In this document: positions 13,248 through 27,856 of the stretch, piece after piece | Position numbering within the stretch: the first letter of the stretch is position 1 | How the letters are laid out: every line of letters begins with the position of its first letter | DNA from: Bombus terrestris | Lineage: Eukaryota; Arthropoda; Insecta; Hymenoptera; Apidae | DNA: 64,000 nucleotides | Reading direction: 5' to 3' | NCBI RefSeq assembly: GCF_910591885.1 | Contig: NW_025963557.1 | Location: 1,116,001-1,180,000, forward strand | The notes under the pieces: model-generated | Database searches by the model: none | Seen by the model: only the letters and a program-made list of their open reading frames with translations | Told to the model about the DNA's origin: nothing | Translations under genes and position numbers: made by a program

Positions 13248-15562
13248 GCAGTATGACGTGACGTAGTATTACTTTATAATGTATGACGTTATGTAGCATT
13301 ACGGTATTACGAATAACATTGTATTGTGTTACTTTATAACGTATGGCGTTATTTAGTGTTACGTTATAGCGTATGACGTCGTGTAGTATTACGTTATAAC
13401 GTATGACGTTATGTATTATTACGATATAACGTAATACGTTATGCAGTATTGGGTTATAACGTATGACGTCATGTAGTTTTGCGTTATAACGTATGACGTT
13501 ACGCAGTATTACGTTATAACGTATGATGTTATGAAGTATTACGTTATAACGTATGACGTTATGTATTATTACGATATAGCGTACAACGTTATATAGATTT
13601 ACGATATAACGCATAACGTTATGTCGTATTACGTTATAAGGTATGAGGTCATGTGGTATTACGTTATTACGAATATCGTAATGTTGTGTTACTTTATGAG
13701 GTATGACGTCATGTAGTATTACTTTATGACGTATGACGTCATGTAGTATTACGTTATAACGTATGACGCCATGCAGTATTAGGTTATAACGTATGACGTC
13801 ATGTAATATTACGTTATAACGTATGGCGTTATGTAGAATTACGATATAACGTATGACGTCATGTGGTATTACGTTATTGCTAATAACGGTATATTGTGTT
13901 ACTTTATGACGTATGACGTCATGTAGTATTACGTTATAACATATGACGTCATGTAGTATTACGATATAACGTACAACGTTGCATAGAATTACGATATAAC
14001 GCACAACGTTATGTCGTATTAGGTTATAACGTATCATGTCATGTAGTATTACGTTATAACGTATGACGTTATGGAGTATTACGATATAACGTAATACGTT
14101 ATGCAGTATTGGGTTATAACGTATGACGTCATGTAGTATTTCTTTATGACGTATGACGTTATGTATTATTACGATATAACGTATGACGTTATGTATTATT
14201 ACGATATAACGTATGACGTTATGCAGTATTAGGTTATAACGTATGACGTCATGCAGTTTTGCGTTATAACGTATGACGTCATGTAGTATTACTTTATGAC
14301 GTATGACGTTATGTATTATTACGATATAACGTATGACGTTATGTATTATTACGATATAACGTATGACGCCATGCAGTATTAGGTTATAACGTATGACGTC
14401 ATGTAGTATTACGTTATAATGTATGGCGATATGTAGTATTACGATATAACGTATGACGTCATGTGGTATTACGTTATTACGAATAACGTTATATTGTGTT
14501 ACTTTATATCGTATGACGTCATGTAGTATTACGTTATAATGTATGGCGCTATGTAGTATTACGATATAACGTATGACGTCATGTGGTATTACGTTATTAC
14601 GAATAACGTTATATTGTGTTACTTTATATCGTATGACGTCATGTAGTATTACGATATAACGTATGACGCTATGTATTATAACGATATAACGTACAACGTT
14701 ATATAGAATTACGATATAACGCACAACGTTATGTCGTATTACGTTATAACGTATCATGTCATGTAGTATTACGTTATTACGAATAACGTTATATTGTGTT
14801 ACTTTATATCGTATGACGTCATGTAGCATTACTTTATAACGTATGACGTCATGTAGCATTACGTTATAACGTATGGCGTTATGTAGTATTACTATATAAC
14901 GTATGACGTCATGTGGTATTGCGTTATTGCTAATAACGGTATATTGTGCTACTTTATGACGTATGACGTCATGTAGTATTACGTTATTACGAATATCGTT
15001 ACATTGTGTTACTTTATAACGTATGACGTCATGTAGTAGTACGTTATAACGTATGGCGATATGTAGTATTACGATATAACGTATGACGTCATGTGGTATT
15101 ACGTTATTGCGAATAACGTTTTATTGTGTTACTTTATGACGTATGACGTCATGTAGTATTACGTTACAACGTATGATGGTATGTAATATTACGTTATTCC
15201 GTACAACGTTATATAGTGTTACTTTATGAAGTATGACGTTATGATGTATTACGTTATAACGTATGACGTCATGTAGCATTAGGATATAACTTATTACGTT
15301 ATGTAGTATTAGGTTATTACGAATAACGTTATATAGTGATACTTTATAACGTATGACCTTATGTTGTGTTACTTTATAACGTATGAGGTCATGTTGTATT
15401 ACGTTATCACGAATATCGTAATATTGTGTTACTTTATGACGTATGACGTCATGTAGTATTACGTTACAACGTATGATGGTATGTAATATTACGTTATTCC
15501 GTACAACGTTATATAGTGTTACTTTATGAAGTATGACGTTATGATGTATTACGTTATAACGT

Positions 15563-18022
15563 ATGACGTCATGTAGCATTAGGATATAACTTATTACGTT
15601 ATGTAGTATTAGGTTATTACGAATAACGAGATATTGTGTTACTTTATAACGTATGGCGTTATGTAGTGTTACGTTATAACGTATGACGTCGTGTAGTATT
15701 ACGTTATAACGTATGACGTTATGTATTATTACGATATAACGTAATACGTTATGCAGTATTAGGTTATATCGTATGACGTTATGGAGTATTGCGTTATAAC
15801 GTATGACGTCAGGTGGTATTACGTTATTACGAATAACGTTATATTGTGTTACTTTATAACGTATGGCGTTATGTAGTGTTACGTTATAACGTATGACGTC
15901 GTGTAGTATTACGTTATAACGTATGACGTTATGTATTATTACGATATAACGTAATACGTTATGCAGTATTAGGTTATAACGTATGACGTCATGTAGTTTT
16001 GCGTTTTAACGTATGACGTTACGCAGTATTACGTTATAACGTATTATGTTATGGAGTATTGCGTTATAACGTATGACGTCATGTGGTATTACTTTACTAC
16101 GAATAACGTTATATTGTGTTACTTTATAACGTATGGCGTTATGTAGTGTTACGTTATAACGTATGACGTCGTGTAGTATTACGTTATAACGTATTACGTT
16201 ATGTATTATTATGATATAACGTAATACGTTATATAGTGATACTTTATAACGTATGACCTTATGTTGTGTTACGTTATAACGTATGACGTCATGTAGTATT
16301 ACGATATAACGTACTACGTTATATAGAATTACGATATAACGCACAACGTTATGTCGTATTACGTTATAATGTATCATGTCATGTAGTTTTTCGTTATAAC
16401 GTATGACGTTACGCAGTATTACGATATAACGTATGATGTTATGGAGTATTACGTTATAACGTATGACGTTATGTATTATTACGATATAGCGTAGTACGCT
16501 ATATAGAATTACGATATAACGCACAACGTTATGTCGTATTACGTTATAACGTATGAGGTCATGTTGTATTACGTTATCACGAATATCGTAATATTGTGTT
16601 ACTTTATGACGTATGACGTCAAGTAGTATTACTTTATGACGTATGACGTCATGTAGTATTACGTTATAACATATGACGTCATGTAGTATTACGATATAAC
16701 GTACAACGTTGCATAGAATTACGATATAACGCACAACGTTATGTCGTATTACGTTATAACGTAACATGTCATGTAGTATTACGCTATAACGTATGACGTT
16801 ATGGAGTATTACGTTATAACGTATGACGTCATGTGGTATTGCTTTATTACGAATAACATTATATTGTGTTACTTTATAACGTATGACGTCATGTAGTATT
16901 ACGCTATAACGTATGCCGTCATGTAGTATTACGTTATAGCATATGACGTCATGTGCTATTACGATATAACGTACAACGTTATATAGAATAACGATATAAC
17001 GCACAACGTTATGTCGTGTTACGTTATAACGTATGACGTTACGCAGTATTACGTTATAACGTATGCTGTTATGGAGTATTACGTTATAACGTATGACGTT
17101 ATGTGGTATTACGTTATTACGAATAACGTTATATTGTGTTACTTTATAACGTATGATGTTATGGAGTATTGCGTTATAACGTATGACGTCATGTGGTATT
17201 ACTTTACTACGAATAACGTTATATTGTGTTACTTTATAACGTATGGCGTTATGTAGTGTTACGTTATAACGTATGACGTCGTGTAGTATTACGTTATAAC
17301 GTATTACGTTATGTATTATTACGATATAACGTAATACGTTATAAAGTATTAGGTTATAACGTATGACGTTATGGAGCATTACGTTATAACGTATGGCGTT
17401 ATGTAGTATTACTATAAAACGTATGACGTCATGTGGTATTACGTTATTGCTAATAACGGTATATTGTGCTACTTTATGGCGTATGACGTCATGTAGTATT
17501 ACGTCATAACGTATGACGGTATGAAATATTACGTTATTCCGTATAACGTTATATAGTCTTACTTTATGAAGTATGACGTTATGTTGTATTACGTTATAAC
17601 GTATGCCGTCATGTAGTATTAGGATATAACTTATTACGTTATGTAGTATTACGTTATTACGAATAACATTATATACTGATACTATATAACGTATGACCTT
17701 ATGTTGTGTTACGTTATAACATATGACGTCGTGTAGTATTACGTTATTACGAGTATCGTTACATTGTGTTACTTTATAACGTATGACGTCATGCAGTAGT
17801 ACGTTATAACGTATGGCGATATGTAGTATTACGATATAACGTATGATGTCATGTGGTATTACGTTATTGCGAATAACGTTTTATTGTGTTACTTTATGAC
17901 GTATGACGTCATGTAGTATTACGTTACAACGTATGACGGTATGTAATATTACGTTATTCCGTACAACGTTACATAGTGTTACTTTATGAAGTATGACGTT
18001 ATGTTGTATTACGTTATAACGC
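15563..18022. repeat. 82-monomer higher-order repeat, copy 1
   Basis: First of three head-to-tail copies of a 2,460-bp unit (exactly 82 monomers, no indels). Comparing all three line by line I found three substitutions in total: GTAGTACG here at 16,491-16,498 against GTACTACG in copies 2 and 3, plus one unique base in each of the others. The sequence left of 15,563 resembles the end of the unit but is diverged. Confidence 0.95.
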
Positions 18023-20482
18023 ATGACGTCATGTAGCATTAGGATATAACTTATTACGTTATGTAGTATTAGGTTATTACGAATAACGAGATATTGTGTT
18101 ACTTTATAACGTATGGCGTTATGTAGTGTTACGTTATAACGTATGACGTCGTGTAGTATTACGTTATAACGTATGACGTTATGTATTATTACGATATAAC
18201 GTAATACGTTATGCAGTATTAGGTTATATCGTATGACGTTATGGAGTATTGCGTTATAACGTATGACGTCAGGTGGTATTACGTTATTACGAATAACGTT
18301 ATATTGTGTTACTTTATAACGTATGGCGTTATGTAGTGTTACGTTATAACGTATGACGTCGTGTAGTATTACGTTATAACGTATGACGTTATGTATTATT
18401 ACGATATAACGTAATACGTTATGCAGTATTAGGTTATAACGTATGACGTCATGTAGTTTTGCGTTTTAACGTATGACGTTACGCAGTATTACGTTATAAC
18501 GTATTATGTTATGGAGTATTGCGTTATAACGTATGACGTCATGTGGTATTACTTTACTACGAATAACGTTATATTGTGTTACTTTATAACGTATGGCGTT
18601 ATGTAGTGTTACGTTATAACGTATGACGTCGTGTAGTATTACGTTATAACGTATTACGTTATGTATTATTATGATATAACGTAATACGTTATATAGTGAT
18701 ACTTTATAACGTATGACCTTATGTTGTGTTACGTTATAACGTATGACGTCATGTAGTATTACGATATAACGTACTACGTTATATAGAATTACGATATAAC
18801 GCACAACGTTATGTCGTATTACGTTATAATGTATCATGTCATGTAGTTTTTCGTTATAACGTATGACGTTACGCAGTATTACGATATAACGTATGATGTT
18901 ATGGAGTATTACGTTATAACGTATGACGTTATGTATTATTACGATATAGCGTACTACGCTATATAGAATTACGATATAACGCACAACGTTATGTCGTATT
19001 ACGTTATAACGTATGAGGTCATGTTGTATTACGTTATCACGAATATCGTAATATTGTGTTACTTTATGACGTATGACGTCAAGTAGTATTACTTTATGAC
19101 GTATGACGTCATGTAGTATTACGTTATAACATATGACGTCATGTAGTATTACGATATAACGTACAACGTTGCATAGAATTACGATATAACGCACAACGTT
19201 ATGTCGTATTACGTTATAACGTAACATGTCATGTAGTATTACGCTATAACGTATGACGTTATGGAGTATTACGTTATAACGTATGACGTCATGTGGTATT
19301 GCTTTATTACGAATAACATTATATTGTGTTACTTTATAACGTATGACGTCATGTAGTATTACGCTATAACGTATGCCGCCATGTAGTATTACGTTATAGC
19401 ATATGACGTCATGTGCTATTACGATATAACGTACAACGTTATATAGAATAACGATATAACGCACAACGTTATGTCGTGTTACGTTATAACGTATGACGTT
19501 ACGCAGTATTACGTTATAACGTATGCTGTTATGGAGTATTACGTTATAACGTATGACGTTATGTGGTATTACGTTATTACGAATAACGTTATATTGTGTT
19601 ACTTTATAACGTATGATGTTATGGAGTATTGCGTTATAACGTATGACGTCATGTGGTATTACTTTACTACGAATAACGTTATATTGTGTTACTTTATAAC
19701 GTATGGCGTTATGTAGTGTTACGTTATAACGTATGACGTCGTGTAGTATTACGTTATAACGTATTACGTTATGTATTATTACGATATAACGTAATACGTT
19801 ATAAAGTATTAGGTTATAACGTATGACGTTATGGAGCATTACGTTATAACGTATGGCGTTATGTAGTATTACTATAAAACGTATGACGTCATGTGGTATT
19901 ACGTTATTGCTAATAACGGTATATTGTGCTACTTTATGGCGTATGACGTCATGTAGTATTACGTCATAACGTATGACGGTATGAAATATTACGTTATTCC
20001 GTATAACGTTATATAGTCTTACTTTATGAAGTATGACGTTATGTTGTATTACGTTATAACGTATGCCGTCATGTAGTATTAGGATATAACTTATTACGTT
20101 ATGTAGTATTACGTTATTACGAATAACATTATATACTGATACTATATAACGTATGACCTTATGTTGTGTTACGTTATAACATATGACGTCGTGTAGTATT
20201 ACGTTATTACGAGTATCGTTACATTGTGTTACTTTATAACGTATGACGTCATGCAGTAGTACGTTATAACGTATGGCGATATGTAGTATTACGATATAAC
20301 GTATGATGTCATGTGGTATTACGTTATTGCGAATAACGTTTTATTGTGTTACTTTATGACGTATGACGTCATGTAGTATTACGTTACAACGTATGACGGT
20401 ATGTAATATTACGTTATTCCGTACAACGTTACATAGTGTTACTTTATGAAGTATGACGTTATGTTGTATTACGTTATAACGC
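18023..20482. repeat. 82-monomer higher-order repeat, copy 2
   Basis: Middle copy. Its private difference is TGCCGCCATG near 19,378 where the other copies have TGCCGTCATG. It shares ATAATGTATC near 18,839 with copy 1. Confidence 0.95.
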
Positions 20483-22942
20483 ATGACGTCATGTAGCATT
20501 AGGATATAACTTATTACGTTATGTAGTATTAGGTTATTACGAATAACGAGATATTGTGTTACTTTATAACGTATGGCGTTATGTAGTGTTACGTTATAAC
20601 GTATGACGTCGTGTAGTATTACGTTATAACGTATGACGTTATGTATTATTACGATATAACGTAATACGTTATGCAGTATTAGGTTATATCGTATGACGTT
20701 ATGGAGTATTGCGTTATAACGTATGACGTCAGGTGGTATTACGTTATTACGAATAACGTTATATTGTGTTACTTTATAACGTATGGCGTTATGTAGTGTT
20801 ACGTTATAACGTATGACGTCGTGTAGTATTACGTTATAACGTATGACGTTATGTATTATTACGATATAACGTAATACGTTATGCAGTATTAGGTTATAAC
20901 GTATGACGTCATGTAGTTTTGCGTTTTAACGTATGACGTTACGCAGTATTACGTTATAACGTATTATGTTATGGAGTATTGCGTTATAACGTATGACGTC
21001 ATGTGGTATTACTTTACTACGAATAACGTTATATTGTGTTACTTTATAACGTATGGCGTTATGTAGTGTTACGTTATAACGTATGACGTCGTGTAGTATT
21101 ACGTTATAACGTATTACGTTATGTATTATTATGATATAACGTAATACGTTATATAGTGATACTTTATAACGTATGACCTTATGTTGTGTTACGTTATAAC
21201 GTATGACGTCATGTAGTATTACGATATAACGTACTACGTTATATAGAATTACGATATAACGCACAACGTTATGTCGTATTACGTTATAACGTATCATGTC
21301 ATGTAGTTTTTCGTTATAACGTATGACGTTACGCAGTATTACGATATAACGTATGATGTTATGGAGTATTACGTTATAACGTATGACGTTATGTATTATT
21401 ACGATATAGCGTACTACGCTATATAGAATTACGATATAACGCACAACGTTATGTCGTATTACGTTATAACGTATGAGGTCATGTTGTATTACGTTATCAC
21501 GAATATCGTAATATTGTGTTACTTTATGACGTATGACGTCAAGTAGTATTACTTTATGACGTATGACGTCATGTAGTATTACGTTATAACATATGACGTC
21601 ATGTAGTATTACGATATAACGTACAACGTTGCATAGAATTACGATATAACGCACAACGTTATGTCGTATTACGTTATAACGTAACATGTCATGTAGTATT
21701 ACGCTATAACGTATGACGTTATGGAGTATTACGTTATAACGTATGACGTCATGTGGTATTGCTTTATTACGAATAACATTATATTGTGTTACTTTATAAC
21801 GTATGACGTCATGTAGTATTACGCTATAACGTATGCCGTCATGTAGTATTACGTTATAGCATATGACGTCATGTGCTATTACGATATAACGTACAACGTT
21901 ATATAGAATAACGATATAACGCACAACGTTATGTCGTGTTACGTTATAACGTATGACGTTACGCAGTATTACGTTATAACGTATGCTGTTATGGAGTATT
22001 ACGTTATAACGTATGACGTTATGTGGTATTACGTTATTACGAATAACGTTATATTGTGTTACTTTATAACGTATGATGTTATGGAGTATTGCGTTATAAC
22101 GTATGACGTCATGTGGTATTACTTTACTACGAATAACGTTATATTGTGTTACTTTATAACGTATGGCGTTATGTAGTGTTACGTTATAACGTATGACGTC
22201 GTGTAGTATTACGTTATAACGTATTACGTTATGTATTATTACGATATAACGTAATACGTTATAAAGTATTAGGTTATAACGTATGACGTTATGGAGCATT
22301 ACGTTATAACGTATGGCGTTATGTAGTATTACTATAAAACGTATGACGTCATGTGGTATTACGTTATTGCTAATAACGGTATATTGTGCTACTTTATGGC
22401 GTATGACGTCATGTAGTATTACGTCATAACGTATGACGGTATGAAATATTACGTTATTCCGTATAACGTTATATAGTCTTACTTTATGAAGTATGACGTT
22501 ATGTTGTATTACGTTATAACGTATGCCGTCATGTAGTATTAGGATATAACTTATTACGTTATGTAGTATTACGTTATTACGAATAACATTATATACTGAT
22601 ACTATATAACGTATGACCTTATGTTGTGTTACGTTATAACATATGACGTCGTGTAGTATTACGTTATTACGAGTATCGTTACATTGTGTTACTTTATAAC
22701 GTATGACGTCATGCAGTAGTACGTTATAACGTATGGCGATATGTAGTATTACGATATAACGTATGATGTCATGTGGTATTACGTTATTGCGAATAACGTT
22801 TTATTGTGTTACTTTATGACGTATGACGTCATGTAGTATTACGTTACAACGTATGACGGTATGTAATATTACGTTATTCCGTACAACGTTACATAGTGTT
22901 ACTTTATGAAGTATGACGTTATGTTGTATTACGTTATAACGC
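20483..22942. repeat. 82-monomer higher-order repeat, copy 3
   Basis: Third copy, with ATAACGTATC near 21,299 where copies 1 and 2 read ATAATGTATC. Identity with the unit start continues past the copy end to 22,991, giving 3.02 copies, and then breaks abruptly where AGGTTATTACG becomes ACTTTATTACG. Confidence 0.95.
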
Positions 22943-23214
22943 ATGACGTCATGTAGCATTAGGATATAACTTATTACGTTATGTAGTATTACTTTATTAC
23001 GAATAACGTTATATAGTGATACTTTATAACGTATGACCTTATGTTGTGTTACGTTATAACGTATGACGTCATGTAGTATTACGATATAACGTACTACGTT
23101 ATATAGAATTACGATATAACGCACAACGTTATGTCGTATTACGTTATAACGTATCATGTCATGTAGTTTTGCGTTATAACGTATGACGTTACGCAGTATT
23201 ACGTTATAACGTAT

Positions 23215-25714
23215 GATGTTATGGAGTATTACGTTATAACGTATGAGGTCATGTTGTATTACGTTATCACGAATATCGTAATATTGTGTTACTTTATGAC
23301 GTATGACGTCATGTAGTATTACTTTATGACGTATGACGTCATGTAGTATTACGTTATAACATATGACGTCATGTAGTATTACGATATAACGTACAACGTT
23401 GCATAGAATTACGATATAACGCACAACGTTATGTCGTATTAGGTTATAACGTATCATGTCATGTAGTATTACGTTATAACTTATGACGTTATGGAGTATT
23501 ACGATATAACGTAATACGTTATGCAGTATTGGGTTATAACGTATGACGTCATGTAGTTTTGAGTTATAACGTATGACGTTACGCAGTATTACGTTATAAC
23601 GTATGATGTTATGGAGTATTACGTTATAACGTATGACGTCATGTGGTATTGCTTTATTACGAATAACATTATATTGTGTTACTTTATGTAGTATGACTTA
23701 TGTAGTATGACGTGATGTAGTATTACTTTATAATGTATGACGTTATGTAGCATTACGGTATTACGAGTAACGTTGTATTGTGTTACTTTATAACGTATGA
23801 CGTTATGTAGTGTTACGTTATAACGTATGACGTTATGTATTATTACGATATAACGTATGACGTTATGTATTATTACGATATAACGTACTACGTTATATAG
23901 AATTACGATATAACGCACAACGTTATGTCGTATTACGTTATAACGTATCATGTAATGTAGTATTACGTTATAAAGTATGACGTTATGGAGTATTACGTTA
24001 TAACGTATGAGGTCATGTGGTATTACGTTATCACGAATATCGTAATATTGTGTTACTTTATGACGTATGACGTCATGTAGTATTACTTTATGACGTATGA
24101 CGTCATGTAGTACTACGTTATAACATATGACGTCATGTAGTATTACGATATAACGTACAACGTTGCATAGAATTACGATATAACGCACAACGTTATGTCG
24201 TATTAGGTTATAACGTATCATGTCATGTAGTATTACGTTATTACGAATAACGTTATATTGTGTTACTTTATATCGTATGACGTCATGTAGTATTACGTTA
24301 TAACGTATGGCGTTATGTAGTATTACGATATAACGTATGACGTCATGTGGTATTACGTTATTACGAATAACGTTATATTGTGTTACTTTATATCGTATGA
24401 TGTCATCTAGTATTACGTTATAACGTATGACGGTATGCAGTATTAGGCTATAACGTATGACGTTATGCATTCTTACGATATAACGTATGACGCTATGCAG
24501 TATTAGGTTATAACGTATGACGTCATGTAGCATTACGTTATAACGTATGGCGTTATGTAGTATTACTATATAACGTATGACGTCATGTGGTATTACGTTA
24601 TTGCTAATAACGGTATATTGTGCTACTTTATGACGTATGACGTCATGTAGTATTACGTCATAACGTATGACGGTATGAAATATTACGCTATTCCGTATAA
24701 CGTTATATAGTCTTACTTAATGAAGTATGACGTTATGTTGTATTACGTTATAACGTATGCCGTCATGTAGTATTAGGATATAACTTATTACGTTATGTAG
24801 TATTACGTTATTACGAATAACATTATATAGTGATACTTTATAACGTATGACCTTATGTTGTGTTGCGTTATAACATATGACGTCATGTAGTATTACGTTA
24901 TTACGAATATCGTTACATTGTGATACTTTATAACGTATGACGTCATGTAGTAGTACGTTATAACGTATGGCGATATGTAGTATTACGATATAACGTATGA
25001 CGTCATGTGGTATTACGTTATTGCGAATAACGTTTTATTGTGTTACTTTATGACGTATGACGTCATGTAGTATTACGTTACAACGTATGACGGTATGTAA
25101 TATAACGTTATTCCGTACAACGTTATATAGTGTTACTTTATGAAGTATGACGTTATGTTGTATTACGTTATAACGTATGACGTCATGTAGCATTAGGATA
25201 TAACTTATTACGTTATGTAGTATTACGTTATTACGAATAACGTTATATAGTGATACTTTATAACGTATGACCTTATGTTGTGTTACGTTATAACGTATGA
25301 CGTCATGTAGTATTACGATATAACGTACTACGTTATATAGAATTACGATATAACGCACAACGTTATGTCGTATTACGTTATAACGTATCATGTCATGTAG
25401 TTTTGCGTTATAACGTATGACGTTACGCAGTATTACGTTATAACGTATGATGTTATGGAGTATTACGTTATAACGTATGACGTTATGTATTATTACGATA
25501 TAGCGTACAACGTTATATAGAATTACGATATACCGCACAACGTTATGTCATATTACGTTATAACGTATGAGGTCATGTTGTATTACGTTATCACGAATAT
25601 CGTAATATTGTGTTACTTTATGACGTATGACGTCATGTAGTATTACTTTATGACGTATGACGTCATGTAGTATTACGTTATAACATATGACGTCATGTAG
25701 TATTACGTTATAAC
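23215..25714. repeat. Duplicated segment, copy 1 (partner 37.1-39.6 kb)
   Basis: Matches 37,099-39,628 at an offset of 13,884 bp, stepping to 13,914 bp because the partner has one additional monomer near 38.43 kb. Part of it also matches 31.7-32.7 kb. The 14-bp partial at 23,688 corresponds to those at 32,130 and 37,572. Confidence 0.9.
23688..23701. repeat. 14-bp partial monomer 11
   Basis: First partial after the 82-monomer array. Homologues at 32,130 and 37,572. Confidence 0.97.
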
Positions 25715-25921
25715 GTATGACGTTATGGAGTATTACGATATAACGTAATACGTTATGCAGTATTGGGTTATAACGTATGACGTCATGTAGTTTTGAGTTA
25801 TAACGTATGACGTTACGCAGTATTACGTTATAACGTATGATGTTATGGAGTATTATGTTATAACGTATGACTTCATGTGGTATTGCTTTATTACGAATAA
25901 CATTATATTGTGTTACTTTAT

Positions 25922-25935
25922 GTAGTATGACTTAT
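25922..25935. repeat. 14-bp partial monomer 12
   Basis: Last partial before the cassette-poor interlude. The CATTACGGTAT monomer is followed by TGCGAGTAACG. Confidence 0.97.
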
Positions 25936-26115
25936 GTAGTATGACGTGATGTAGTATTACTTTATAATGTATGACGTTATGTAGCATTACGGTATTGCGA
26001 GTAACGTTGTATTGTGTTACTTTATAACGTATGACGTTATGTAGTGTTACGTTATAACGTATGACGTAATGTTGTTTTACGTTATAACGTATCATGTCAT
26101 GTAGTATTACGTTAT

Positions 26116-26295
26116 AACGTATGACGTTATGTAGTATTACCTTATAACGTATAACGTCATGTAGTATTACGTTATAACGTATGACGTTATGTAGTATTAC
26201 GTTATAACGTATAACGTCATGTAGTATTACGTTATAACGTATGACGTTATGTGGTATTACGTTATAACTTATAACGTCATGTAGTATTACGTTCT
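26116..26295. repeat. Three tandem 60-bp dimers
   Basis: Monomers with ATGACGTTATG and ATAACGTCATG alternate three times, starting at 26,116, 26,176 and 26,236. These are close to consensus and to each other, unlike most neighbours, and look like a recent local expansion. The third copy has GTGG and AACTTATAACG changes. Confidence 0.9.
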
Positions 26296-27300
26296 AACGA
26301 ATAACATCATGTAGTATTACGTTATTACGAATAACGTTATATTGTGTTACTTTATAACGAATGAAGTCATGTAGTAACACTTTATAAGGTATGACGTTAT
26401 GTAGTATTACGACACAACGTATGACGTTATGCAGTATTAGGTTATAACGAATGACGTCATGTAGTTTTGCGTTATAACGTATGACGTCATGTAGTATTAC
26501 TTTATGACGTATGACGTCATGCAGTATTAGGTTATAACGTATGACGTTATGTATAATTACGATATAACGAATGACGTTATGCAGTATTACGATATAACAT
26601 ATGACGTCATGTGGTATTACGTTATTGCGAATAACGTTACACTGTGTTACTTTATGACGTATGACGTCATGTAGTATTACGTTATAACGTATGCCGTCAT
26701 GTAGTATTACGTTATAACATATGACGTCATGTAGTGTTACGATATAACGTATGACGTTATGCAGTATTAGGTTATAACGTATGTCGTCATGTAGTATTGC
26801 GTTATAACGTATGACGTTATGCAGTATTGCGTTATAACGTATGACGTCATGTGGTATTACGTTATTGCGAATAACGTTATACTGTGTTACTTTATGACGT
26901 ATGCCGTCATGTAGTATTACATTATAACGTATGACGTTATGTATTATTACGATATAACGTAATACGTTATGCAGTATTAGGTTATAACGTATTATGTTAT
27001 GGAGTATTACGTTATAACGTATGACGACATGTGGTATTACTTTACCACGAATATCGTAATAATGTGTTACTTTATGACGTATGCCGTCATGTTTTATTAC
27101 GTTATAACATATGACGTCATGTAGTATTACGTTATAACGTATGACGTTATGTTCTATTACGATATAACGTATGACGTTATGTATTATTACGTTATAACGT
27201 ATGAAGTTCTGTAGTATTAGGTTATAACGTATGACGTAATGTTGTTTTACGTTATAACGTATGACGTTATGTAGTATTACGTTATTACGAATAACGTTAT
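26116..27300. repeat. Cassette-poor interlude of near-consensus monomers
   Basis: This stretch is still the same 30-bp satellite but lacks the 11-monomer cassette, the trimer and the TCCG/GAAG dimer found almost everywhere else. I found no long partner elsewhere in the window apart from the short 27.1-27.35 kb duplication. It may have entered from another part of the array. Confidence 0.7.
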
Positions 27301-27350
27301 ATTGTGTTTCCTTTATAACGTATGAGCTTTTGTTGTATTACGTTATAACG
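27136..27350. repeat. 215-bp duplicated piece, copy 1
   Basis: Matches 29,101-29,315 at an offset of 1,965 bp. Both contain GTTCTATTACG, a GTAATGTTGTTT monomer and the same 31-bp monomer with GTTTCCTTTAT, a shared rare insertion that shows common descent. Confidence 0.9.
27286..27316. repeat. 31-bp monomer (GTTTCCTTTAT subtype)
   Basis: GTGTTACTTTAT has become GTGTTTCCTTTAT with one extra base. Shared only with 29,251. Confidence 0.93.
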
Positions 27351-27646
27351 TATCATGTCATGTAGTATTACGTTATAACGTATGTCGTTATGGAGTATTA
27401 CATTATAACGTATGACGTCATGTGGTATTACGTTATTACGAATATCGTAATAATGTGTTACTTTATGATGTATGACGTCATGTAGTATTACTTTATGACG
27501 TATGACGTCATGTAGTATTACGTTATAACATATGACGTCATGTAGTATTACTTTATGACGTATGACGTTATGGAGAATTACGTTATAAGGTATGAGGTCA
27601 TGTGGTATTACGTTATTACGAATATCGTAATATTGTGTTACTTTAT

Positions 27647-27856
27647 GACGTATGACGTCATGTAGTATTACTTTATGACGTATGACGTCAGGTAGTATTA
27701 CTTTATGACGTATGACGTCATGTAGTATTACTTTATGACGTATGACGTCAGGTAGTATTACTTTATGACGTATGACGTCATGTAGTATTACTTTATGACG
27801 TATGACGTCATGTAGTATTACTTTATGACGTATGACGTCATGTAGTATTAGGCTAT
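27647..27856. repeat. Seven-monomer homogeneous run
   Basis: Seven successive monomers of the GACGTATGACGTCATG type end in ACTTTAT, the last one in AGGCTAT. The second and fourth carry CAGGTAG in place of CATGTAG, so a 60-bp dimer appears duplicated inside the run. This is the longest run of near-identical neighbouring monomers I noticed, consistent with recent slippage or local unequal exchange. Confidence 0.92.

Larger units (their letters stand above)
6640..14980. repeat. Long duplicated segment, left copy
   Basis: This segment matches 39,613 onward at an offset of 32,973 bp through 10.2 kb. The offset falls to 32,763 bp by 12.0 kb and to 32,463 bp from 14,058 to about 14,980. The offset steps reflect a 210-bp loss near 44.1 kb and a 300-bp loss near 46.5 kb in the right copy. 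Three 14-bp partials (7,763, 8,467, 13,234) and the 29-bp monomer at 12,515 have counterparts at the expected places, so the copies are homologous by descent. Confidence 0.9.

Noticed and set aside
17011..17256. Plus-strand open frames of 60-80 codons, repeated at 19,471 and 21,931
   Set aside because: They arise where variants replace the TAG of GTAG with GGAG or similar, and are copied with the 82-monomer unit.
26116..27300. Cassette-poor stretch as non-satellite unique DNA
   Set aside because: The 30-bp phase runs through it without a break and each monomer is recognisable.
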